A DNA stretch of 21,135 bases from a virus. How positions within the stretch are numbered: position 1 is the stretch's first letter; the number at the start of each line of letters is the position of its first letter. The stretch lies in IMG/VR virus record IMGVR_UViG_3300013103_000073, positions 1 to 21,135 of that record; one strand, 5' to 3'. The position numbers and the translations under genes were made by a program. The notes under the pieces are model-generated. The model searched no databases. It was not told the origin of the DNA and worked only from the letters and a program-made list of their open reading frames with translations. This document shows positions 15,712 through 20,848 of this stretch, in pieces.

Positions 15712-15724
15712 GTCAAAATTTGAC
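15712..15724. repeat. Palindrome GTCAAA-a-TTTGAC at the nuclease stop codon
   Basis: Perfect 6-bp arms around a single base, overlapping the nuclease gene stop (15713-15715). It is of operator size. A related GTCAAA/TTTGAC string is also part of the nearby promoter region. Chance in AT-rich DNA cannot be excluded. Confidence 0.4.
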
Positions 15725-16096
15725 GTGTTTATGATCGTTTTTTCGATATTCGTTTTTCATCCATCGAATGAAATCCTCCTCCTTCATTTCAACATAGCCA
15801 TAAGGGTCCTTGGGAATCAAAAATTTCCACGGGAGTTTATTCCGTCGGTAGCAAACTACTGGAATTAATCCCGGCATTTTTCGACTTGCCTTCTTTACTT
15901 GCAGCCACCACTTGCGTTGAGCTAATAGCTCACATCGTTTAATTTCAAAAATAAAGGGAGGGAAAACTATATCGGCCCCGCCATTCCTCACTTGATCGAG
16001 ATTCCGTTCAGGGGTGATCGGCAAATCAAGTTTTTCCTGCAGCCATTTGCAAAACTCCCGCTCACCCCTTGCTCCCTTTGCACGAGCATTAACCAT
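15713..16096 (-). CDS. Small PDDEXK-type nuclease (Hjc/VRR-NUC-like)
   Basis: This 127-residue basic protein has the layout of small phage PDDEXK nucleases. GARGEREFCKWLQ gives the first acidic residue near E12-E14. GGADIVF gives the metal-binding aspartate (D42), and FEIKRCE gives the E51-x-K53 pair, followed by a helix with QVKKASRK. Such proteins cut branched or single-stranded DNA; in phages they often act as junction resolvases or aid replication and packaging. The start has GAGGAG eight bases upstream, within the end of the preceding gene. It lies four bases after the 141-residue orphan and is separated from the terminases by the late promoter. The fold is well supported; substrate is unknown. 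Confidence 0.75.
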   Translation of the reverse strand: MVNARAKGARGEREFCKWLQEKLDLPITPERNLDQVRNGGADIVFPPFIFEIKRCELLAQRKWWLQVKKASRKMPGLIPVVCYRRNKLPWKFLIPKDPYGYVEMKEEDFIRWMKNEYRKNDHKHVKF

Positions 16097-16100
16097 AATT

Positions 16101-16526
16101 CTAACTCCTCATAAGTTTTATTACTTCTTTCTGCAGTTGATTTTTTATTTCCCGTTCGTCCACTTCCAGTTTTATCTTCATAAGGGACATTAATTTAATC
16201 GCCTCATCGAGAGAAATTTTTCCCTGGCTTATTAATTTGATAATATCCTTTGATGATTGAGCCTCAATTTTCCGGGTTGCTTGAGCATCTTTTAGTAAAG
16301 GCTCGACCATTGAAACAATTTGCTCCAATTTGGTATGGTCAAAATTAACATAGCCACGGGGTAAACCCGCCTTTACTGCTTCATCTTCATCTTCCAACAT
16401 CCGATTGGTCGCAAAAATAAATTTCCACTGTAAGATTTGGTAAGTGTTTGCAACCAATTTATCCACGATATCCGACAGGGACGGTTCATCGTCTTTTGGA
16501 AAACCAATTGGCTTTGATAGTTTCAT
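16101..16526 (-). CDS. Hypothetical helical protein upstream of the nuclease
   Basis: I do not recognise this 141-residue protein. It is largely helical. The N-terminal part contains DIVDKLVANTYQILQWKFIF, and the middle is LEQIVSMVEPLLKDAQATRK. The end reads DIIKLISQGKISLDEAIKLM, resembling the short 'SHOCT-like' helical hairpin (I-x-x-G-x-I-S/T-x-x-E-F/A) that often ends DNA-binding or oligomerising proteins. It has an excellent AAAGGAGGAG site and its own promoter with a palindrome over the -10 box. It precedes the nuclease with a four-base gap, so the two form an operon. A role in DNA packaging or recombination is possible from context only. Confidence 0.65.
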   Translation of the reverse strand: MKLSKPIGFPKDDEPSLSDIVDKLVANTYQILQWKFIFATNRMLEDEDEAVKAGLPRGYVNFDHTKLEQIVSMVEPLLKDAQATRKIEAQSSKDIIKLISQGKISLDEAIKLMSLMKIKLEVDEREIKNQLQKEVIKLMRS

Positions 16527-16576
16527 TACATCTCCTCCTTTAATTCAGTCCTAAACGTCCGTTTTTATAGGAATAA

Positions 16577-16589
16577 GTCTATATTAGAC
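16577..16589. promoter_or_regulatory. Operator-like palindrome over the -10 box
   Basis: GTCTA-TAT-TAGAC is a perfect 5-bp inverted repeat centred on the -10 hexamer (16581-16586) of the leftward promoter. A second palindrome, AAACG-tc-CGTTT, lies at 16553-16564 downstream of the start point. Both are placed where a repressor would block transcription of the 141-residue gene and the nuclease. Confidence 0.45.
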
Positions 16590-16609
16590 GTTTTTAAAAC
16601 TTTTTTCAA
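16581..16609 (-). promoter_or_regulatory. Sigma-70-type promoter for the 141-residue gene and nuclease
   Basis: On the minus strand TTGAAA (rc of 16604-16609) and TAATAT (rc of 16581-16586) are 17 bases apart. The transcript would begin near 16574 and reach the ATG at 16526 with a strong ribosome site. Confidence 0.7.
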
Positions 16610-16688
16610 TAGGTTTTATTTATTTTATGTTAATTTACGATTTTACTTCAAAAAGGCCGTAAAATAAGCGATTTTATCCTTTTTACTA

Positions 16689-16712
16689 TAACTAGTTGAT
16701 ATCATTAGAAAT
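16689..16712 (+). repeat. 24-bp repeat, copy A (contains IHF-like core)
   Basis: TAACTAGTTGATA followed by TCATTAGAAAT. Its first 13 bases, read on the other strand, are TATCAACTAGTTA, matching the IHF consensus WATCAANNNNTTR at every fixed position. Positions 8-24 differ from copy D by one base in 17. Confidence 0.6.
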
Positions 16713-16740
16713 TATTTTTTTCTATTTATTTTTTCTGACA

Positions 16741-16764
16741 TAACATATTGATATTATTGCAATT
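16741..16764 (+). repeat. 24-bp repeat, copy B (IHF-like core)
   Basis: TAACATATTGATA then TTATTGCAATT. The first 13 bases on the other strand, TATCAATATGTTA, match the IHF consensus fully. The right half is more diverged than in the other copies. CGTACTAG follows at 16773-16780, mirrored by CTAGTACG at 17173-17180 after copy D. Confidence 0.5.
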
Positions 16765-16798
16765 ATTGATAGCGTACTAGATTCGATTCAAATTTTTT

Positions 16799-16854
16799 AT
16801 CGACACACATTTTTATGTATCGACACACGCAAAAAGTGTCTCAAAAGTGTCTCA
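16799..16854. repeat. Iteron-like GACAC/GTGTC direct repeats
   Basis: ATCGACACAC occurs at 16799-16808 and 16819-16828, exactly 20 bases apart. AAGTGTCTCA occurs at 16834-16843 and 16845-16854, exactly 11 bases apart, and again at 16924-16933. The two motifs share a GACAC core in opposite orientations. Helical phasing places sites on one face of the DNA, as for initiator or activator binding sites. Just rightward lies the first sigma-54-like promoter. Confidence 0.6.
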
Positions 16855-16868
16855 TTTTACGCATTTTG

Positions 16869-16892
16869 TAACTTACTGAAATCATTATAAAT
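16869..16892 (+). repeat. 24-bp repeat, copy C (next to sigma-54-like promoter)
   Basis: TAACTTACTGAAA then TCATTATAAAT. It resembles copies A and D over its length but breaks the IHF core at two positions. It sits six bases before the first sigma-54-like promoter, between it and the iteron cluster. Confidence 0.5.
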
Positions 16893-16897
16893 ATCGG

Positions 16898-16913
16898 TGG
16901 CACGTTCTTTGCT
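16898..16913 (+). promoter_or_regulatory. Sigma-54-type promoter 1
   Basis: TGGCACGTTCTTTGCT matches the -24/-12 consensus TGGCAC-N5-TTGCW at every fixed base. Transcription would start near 16924 and run rightward. No gene lies in that direction before 19681, and the replication gene is antisense, so any transcript would be noncoding or antisense. Repeats at 16799-16854 are placed like activator sites. Confidence 0.6.
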
Positions 16914-16927
16914 TGTGATACAGAAGT

Positions 16928-16950
16928 GTCTCATCTTCCACGTATGAGAC
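16928..16950. repeat. Inverted repeat GTCTCAT-N9-ATGAGAC
   Basis: GTCTCAT (16928-16934) and ATGAGAC (16944-16950) are perfect arms around nine bases. The left arm is part of the third GTGTCTCA repeat. It lies about 120-145 bases before the second sigma-54-like promoter, the usual distance of an enhancer-binding protein site. In RNA from promoter 1 it would form a 5' hairpin. ATGAGAC recurs at 17189-17195. Confidence 0.5.
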
Positions 16951-17007
16951 TGCTAGCGTGTTAGAAAAGCGTATCAGCACTTTTTCCTAGTGATATTAAT
17001 ATGTTAT

Positions 17008-17025
17008 TATATATATATATATATA
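17008..17025. repeat. (TA)9 tract
   Basis: Nine uninterrupted TA steps. Such tracts unwind easily and are found at replication origins and as flexible segments between activator sites and promoters. Simple slippage is also possible. Confidence 0.8.
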
Positions 17026-17070
17026 CTTCTACTGAAATACGCAAAACCAAAAAAAAAAGACCTCTCTGGC

Positions 17071-17086
17071 TGGCACGCTTTTTGCT
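17071..17086 (+). promoter_or_regulatory. Sigma-54-type promoter 2
   Basis: TGGCACGCTTTTTGCT again fits TGGCAC-N5-TTGCW fully and shares TGGCACG and TTGCTTG with promoter 1, 173 bases away. Transcription would start near 17097, in the GC-rich island, and run rightward through a long inverted repeat into the 3' end of the antisense replication gene. Confidence 0.6.
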
Positions 17087-17113
17087 TGAGGGGCGGCCGC
17101 ACCCCCGGAGTCG

Positions 17114-17187
17114 CAGGGAGCGTATAAGCGTAGAAGATTGCTGTAACATATTGATTTCATTAGAAATAGTTGCTAGTACGCCCCCTG
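17114..17187 (+). ncRNA. Possible structured RNA downstream of sigma-54-type promoter 2
   Basis: CAGGGAGCGTA (17114-17124) pairs with TACGCCCCCTG (17177-17187) over 10 of 11 positions, closing a 52-base loop that includes copy D of the 24-bp repeat. It would lie about 17 bases into a transcript from promoter 2. No coding frame with a ribosome site is seen. Whether RNA is made is unknown; the same arms could be a DNA binding site. Confidence 0.3.
17144..17167 (+). repeat. 24-bp repeat, copy D (IHF-like core)
   Basis: TAACATATTGATT then TCATTAGAAAT. Its first 13 bases on the other strand, AATCAATATGTTA, match the IHF consensus fully. It shares TAACATATTGAT with copy B and CATTAGAAAT with copy A. 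Confidence 0.6.
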
Positions 17188-17213
17188 TATGAGACGTTTT
17201 CGCCGTGTAAGAT

Positions 17214-19478
17214 TTATAATCGTTTGAATGTAAGTCTTGCATGCCCATATAACTCCAAAGTTTCGTCCTTACCTAATTGGTGGATGTTTACATCTCGCAG
17301 CAATGAATACTTATTCCGGTTAAATTCGTTTAATTCGCGTTCTGATAGCTTCCTCAATCGCCGATTTATCTTCCGACGCAGTGGAACCCATTCCATCGCC
17401 CCATCTTTTAGTTCCTTTTCTCCCACTCCCCATAGTGATTTTTTATAATGTTTTATAAGTGGTGTCATATCGCCGATAAAAATCTCCTCAATTTTCTTAA
17501 TTAATTTATCGAGTTCAGAATCAAAGACGCCTGTCTCCTCCTGCTTCCTGTGGGCATTAAACTCAGCAAATAACGATTTTTCAGCGATTTTCAAGTGATC
17601 GTTGGTAATTAACGGTTTTTCGGGGTTATCACAGACTGCGAGAATACCAGCATAGGCCGGGACTCGTTCATAAAGCCTCCCATAGAACGTGGATTCGTAA
17701 TCATCCCGGTTGAGTGCGGCTTTATTTTCTTGATCGAGCCAATACTGCCAACGACTCTTAAAAAACTTTTCGTCAGCATATTGAATATAAATCCAATGCT
17801 TTGGTTCCAACGGCCTCGTGCAGTCTTTTTTATTGGGATCGGAGGCTATTTTATATAATTGATTAATTAGTTTCCTTATTTTGGTTGGGACCTTATCAAT
17901 TCGATTTGTATTCATCGGAGCTTTAATCGGATCGATGATGACGTGGCTCCTTCGACCTGCGACACCAGCAACTGTTGTTTGGTTCATTACGTCAGCATCG
18001 GACTGAATTTCAGCAACCGACTCCCTGATAGTTGTTACGCCAGGTGAATATAAAGCGGGAATTTTATCGTTCTGGGCTCCGGAGGAGATATAGCCCGATT
18101 CACCTGACTCCGTGGAAAATTCCAATTCATATGCCATTACTCGGCTCATGTCTCCTGCTTTTGATTTATCTGACTGGCCTGATTCGGTTCGAACTGATAA
18201 AAGTGAATATTTTTCAGTGAGGTCTTCAACCATATTTTTTACGGACGTGTAATATTGGGCACCCAGAAACTCCTGACTCCTGCTTCCTAAAACAAAATTA
18301 TCAAGTACCCATATGAAAAACTTCTTTATATTACTTTTTCCAATCGTCGAACGTCCAGTAATTAATGCCGTTAATGCGATTCCCTTACCCGTGGGAAGTG
18401 TATAACTACGAGCACCCAACGTGGAAATTACCGTTCTGGCAGCAGTAACAGCTATTTGTCGATTGGGAAATATCATCCAGTCCATACAACATTTTACAAG
18501 TTCCTCAAATAATCCACCTTGATCAGGATACCTTGTATATACCCTTTTGTCCGTTCGTTTTTCCTCCTCGACTTGCCAGTGGTCGTCATTTTCTGGATGC
18601 TTAAATTTACTAGCCGCAGCATCGACTAAACGATTCAAATCCTCCTTATATTTTTTTAATTTATCATCATTCATGTTCCAGCCAGACGTCAAACCATGCA
18701 AGGTGGCTTTTATCGCTTCAGGCTTGCGCCCATCCTGAATATTGCCATAAATATATTTATTAATTGAGGCGTGCAAAGGAGAAATGCCATGAACGATATT
18801 ATTTACTATTTCTGATTCAGGACAATAGCTAGTAGTACCAGTAGGTAAATTTTGTTTAGACCCAGGCCCCATAGGTGTTAAATCTTCACCTGAAAAATGA
18901 TAAAAACTTTGGTATTCAGAAACACCTGGGTCTGGCACGGCGGGCAGGAACCACATTTGTGGAAGTGTAAATGATTCATTCGATTGCTTCAAGTCCTTAC
19001 AATTAATCAGGTCATATAATTTTGAAACGGTGGCTACATGCCGCTGCTTCAAAAATGATCCCTTTTTTAATTCACAAGGAACGATCAATCGCCATTTGAA
19101 AACTTGTGGTGGGTTATACGAGGAAGTTGTATAAATAATATGATTAATATTTTGAGCTTTTAATGATTGGTGAATTAAAATCGGATCGATGCAGGAATCA
19201 GGGTTATCAACTGATTGGTCGCCGTCGATGCACACACACCAACTTGACACGTGGGTTTTTAGGTTCCTTCGGTAATGATCCTTGTCCCTGCCGTCCTTTG
19301 TATTTTCTTTTGATGCAGGTGTTAACTCTACCTCAGATGCGGTAGTAAAATAAAATCCTCCTTTGCTTCCTTTTAATGGGTCCTTGACGAATTTTTCATA
19401 AAAATCCGATAAGGAGTTAATTTCAAATGGCTTTAAAACAGCCGTATGCTTATGCTCCCCGATATATACTTGTTCCAT
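17214..19478 (-). CDS. Primase/helicase-like replication protein (AEP-type N-terminus, P-loop ATPase)
   Basis: This 754-residue protein is likely the phage replication initiator or primase-helicase. The N-terminal part has WCVCIDGDQS (D85-x-D87), then HIIYTTSSYNPPQVFKWRLI with R130. This is the hDhD...s-S...K-x-R-h-h pattern of archaeo-eukaryotic-type primases found in phages and plasmids. The C-terminal part has a Walker A motif GRSTIGKS (375-382) within LTALITGRSTIGKSNIKKFF, in a DUF3987-like ATPase context. A possible acidic motif follows (YELEFSTESGESGY, about 450-463). The ATG has GGAG seven bases upstream. A consensus promoter precedes it, and the repeat-rich block immediately follows. 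Domain identity is by motif only; polymerase activity is not implied. Confidence 0.75.
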   Translation of the reverse strand: MEQVYIGEHKHTAVLKPFEINSLSDFYEKFVKDPLKGSKGGFYFTTASEVELTPASKENTKDGRDKDHYRRNLKTHVSSWCVCIDGDQSVDNPDSCIDPILIHQSLKAQNINHIIYTTSSYNPPQVFKWRLIVPCELKKGSFLKQRHVATVSKLYDLINCKDLKQSNESFTLPQMWFLPAVPDPGVSEYQSFYHFSGEDLTPMGPGSKQNLPTGTTSYCPESEIVNNIVHGISPLHASINKYIYGNIQDGRKPEAIKATLHGLTSGWNMNDDKLKKYKEDLNRLVDAAASKFKHPENDDHWQVEEEKRTDKRVYTRYPDQGGLFEELVKCCMDWMIFPNRQIAVTAARTVISTLGARSYTLPTGKGIALTALITGRSTIGKSNIKKFFIWVLDNFVLGSRSQEFLGAQYYTSVKNMVEDLTEKYSLLSVRTESGQSDKSKAGDMSRVMAYELEFSTESGESGYISSGAQNDKIPALYSPGVTTIRESVAEIQSDADVMNQTTVAGVAGRRSHVIIDPIKAPMNTNRIDKVPTKIRKLINQLYKIASDPNKKDCTRPLEPKHWIYIQYADEKFFKSRWQYWLDQENKAALNRDDYESTFYGRLYERVPAYAGILAVCDNPEKPLITNDHLKIAEKSLFAEFNAHRKQEETGVFDSELDKLIKKIEEIFIGDMTPLIKHYKKSLWGVGEKELKDGAMEWVPLRRKINRRLRKLSERELNEFNRNKYSLLRDVNIHQLGKDETLELYGHARLTFKRL

Positions 19479-19527
19479 ATGATATCTCCATATATAATGA
19501 TATTAAATCTGGCGTGAAACAATTTTA

Positions 19528-19556
19528 AATATATCATTTAAAAAAATTAGTGTCAA
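19528..19556 (-). promoter_or_regulatory. Sigma-70-type promoter of the replication gene
   Basis: On the minus strand TTGACA (rc of 19551-19556) and TATATT (rc of 19528-19533) are 17 bases apart. Transcription starts near 19521 and reaches the ATG at 19478. It lies back to back with the plus-strand promoter at 19609-19637, so the two may share control. Confidence 0.8.
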
Positions 19557-19608
19557 TCTATTATACTTGGTATGATAATTGCTTATAACTTTTTTCTTAG
19601 TTTTTCTG

Positions 19609-19637
19609 TTGACAGGAGCTAAAAGTCATGTTAATTT
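19609..19637 (+). promoter_or_regulatory. Plus-strand promoter, copy 1 of a duplicated control region
   Basis: TTGACA (19609-19614), 17 bases, TAATTT (19632-19637). The -35 and the following GGAGCTAAAA are identical to the promoter at 20781-20809. Downstream, CCATGATTAAC (19642-19652) is also shared. GTTAAT and ATTAAC flank the -10 region as an inverted pair, resembling an operator. Confidence 0.75.
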
Positions 19638-19680
19638 ACCCCCATGATTAACTTAATCCTAATAAGGAGGATGTTCTAAA

Positions 19681-20370
19681 ATGATGACTCGAAAAAACGT
19701 TCTTGACAAAATTTTGAAACTGTTGGCCCTGTCTAAAAACAATTCTGAGACCCATGAAGCAAAGGCTGCCAAGGCCAAAGCTGCAAAGCTGATGGCACAA
19801 TTTGACATAAAAATTGCCGAGGCTGAAGAAAAACCGCTCTTTACCGAGCAGGAAGTGGGAATCAAATCAAAAAATCCCCAAAAATATGATACCACCCTCC
19901 GTTCAAGCATTGCTAATTTCAACGGTGTGGCACTTATCATGAGAAAACTCCACTCCGGTAGTGCGTATCTCTATGTAGGACGTACTGTTGACATCGAACA
20001 AGCCCTATATATGAGTGATATTATATACCGGCAAAGAGATATAAAATGGAAGGAATATTTGAAATCATTACCTAAATTGACCACATCTCAACGTGGAAAG
20101 GAACGGCGGCTTTGGAGGGCAGGATTCGCCCTTGGCATACGTGAAAAGCTCAAAGAGCTTACGGAAATGAAAAATACCCACATCCAGGAACGTGGGTTAA
20201 CAATCGTGCCCTTGAACGTTCAGGCGTTAAGGGAATTTAAAAAAAATAATCGGCTCCAATATTCCCGGAGTCGGGGATCATCATATTCGGATGCTGGCTT
20301 CCAGGCTGGGAAATCGACGTCCATCCATAAAGGTGTGTCAAAACAAAGTTCGATAAAACGCCTTAATTAA
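19681..20370 (+). CDS. DUF2786-domain protein
   Basis: This 229-residue basic protein carries the DUF2786 signature in its first 45 residues: ILKLLALSKNNSETHEAKAA then AKLMAQFDIKI. This is the pattern K-x-L-x-L-A-x-S-x-N-x-x-E-A-x-x-A-x-x-x-A-x-x-L-M. A second conserved block, RRLWRAGFALGIREKLKEL (about 139-157), resembles the C-terminal part of the family (DUF7168-like). The C-terminus is Ser/Arg/Lys-rich and probably disordered. Such genes are frequent in phages and mobile elements; their biochemical role is not established. The start is the first of two adjacent ATG codons, ten bases after AAGGAGG. It is divergent from the replication gene and is the first gene of the rightward unit. Confidence 0.8.
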   Translation: MMTRKNVLDKILKLLALSKNNSETHEAKAAKAKAAKLMAQFDIKIAEAEEKPLFTEQEVGIKSKNPQKYDTTLRSSIANFNGVALIMRKLHSGSAYLYVGRTVDIEQALYMSDIIYRQRDIKWKEYLKSLPKLTTSQRGKERRLWRAGFALGIREKLKELTEMKNTHIQERGLTIVPLNVQALREFKKNNRLQYSRSRGSSYSDAGFQAGKSTSIHKGVSKQSSIKRLN

Positions 20371-20423
20371 ATTCAGGTCCTGGGCATGACAATAAAAGGC
20401 CCATACTCGTGGAGGCTATAAGG

Positions 20424-20771
20424 ATGCGGATGTGGATGATTGATGTAAAATATATGTGTGGTTACCATATAATAAAGGAGCATAATGATATTCACAGGCT
20501 CCTCTGGTTACTCGAATCAAAAAAATTTGACCTAACCCGATATAATTTTCCGATTATACGATTAGAGCCACAGTCGATTGAGGAGAGACACGATGCCCTT
20601 AAAAGAGAGATGGAACGGAGGCATATAGTGCATATAGGGGAAATCGGACACGTTACCCTATGGCCCTATTTAGCATATCAAATCAATGTTAAAGTCGACC
20701 TTTGGCATAATGCCAAGGAGCTTTGCCGAACCTGCAGCAGTTGCAGGAAAAAAATTTTAAGAAAAAACTAA
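20424..20771 (+). CDS. Hypothetical small protein with C-terminal Cys cluster
   Basis: I do not recognise this 115-residue protein. The start is ATG 20424, eight bases after GGAGG; a GTG at 20409 in the same frame overlaps that site. It is rich in His, Arg and Trp, e.g. YHIIKEHNDIHRLLWLLESK and REMERRHIVHIGEIGHVTLW. It ends with C101-RT-C104-SS-C107-RKK, a spacing that could bind a metal but is short of a full four-ligand finger. It follows the DUF2786 gene by 53 bases and probably shares its promoter. Expression is likely from the good site; the role is unknown. Confidence 0.5.
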   Translation: MRMWMIDVKYMCGYHIIKEHNDIHRLLWLLESKKFDLTRYNFPIIRLEPQSIEERHDALKREMERRHIVHIGEIGHVTLWPYLAYQINVKVDLWHNAKELCRTCSSCRKKILRKN

Positions 20772-20780
20772 AGTTTTCTA

Positions 20781-20809
20781 TTGACAGGAGCTAAAAACTG
20801 TAGTATTTT
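20781..20809 (+). promoter_or_regulatory. Plus-strand promoter, copy 2 of the duplicated control region
   Basis: TTGACA (20781-20786), 17 bases, TATTTT (20804-20809). It shares TTGACAGGAGCTAAAA and CCATGATTAAC (20814-20824) with the control region of the DUF2786 gene. The ribosome site is also alike (AATAAGGAG). It starts ten bases after the preceding stop codon. Confidence 0.75.
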
Positions 20810-20848
20810 GTAACCATGATTAACATAAACATAAATAAGGAGAACACG

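Larger units (their letters stand above)
16527..17213. other. Gene-free regulatory / possible replication origin block
   Basis: This 687-bp stretch holds no convincing gene on either strand. It contains the leftward promoter of the 141-residue gene, and an inverted repeat TAAAAT-aagcg-ATTTTA (16660-16676). It also holds four copies of a 24-bp repeat, GACAC/GTGTC iterons, a (TA)9 tract, two rightward sigma-54-like promoters, a GC-rich island with a NotI site (17093-17100), and an imperfect long hairpin. The density of repeats next to the replication gene suggests an origin or a control region. Confidence 0.6.

Noticed and set aside
15688-15716. Second leftward promoter (TTGACA at the nuclease end)
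   Set aside because: At 17-base spacing the -10 would be TAATTG, a poor match, while a far better promoter lies 140 bases on.
17001-17192. Open frame on the plus strand downstream of the sigma-54-type promoters
   Set aside because: It has no ribosome site, its start is the (TA)9 tract giving YIYIY, and the sequence is low-complexity and basic. It is more likely noncoding.
16961-17248. Open frame on the minus strand overlapping the end of the replication gene
   Set aside because: It begins inside the replication gene in another frame and runs through the GC island and TA tract with no family pattern.
20732-20765. CCTGCA/TGCAGG hairpin near the end of the 115-residue gene as a terminator
   Set aside because: It lies inside the gene and is followed by A-run then T-run, not a direct U-tail on the transcribed strand.
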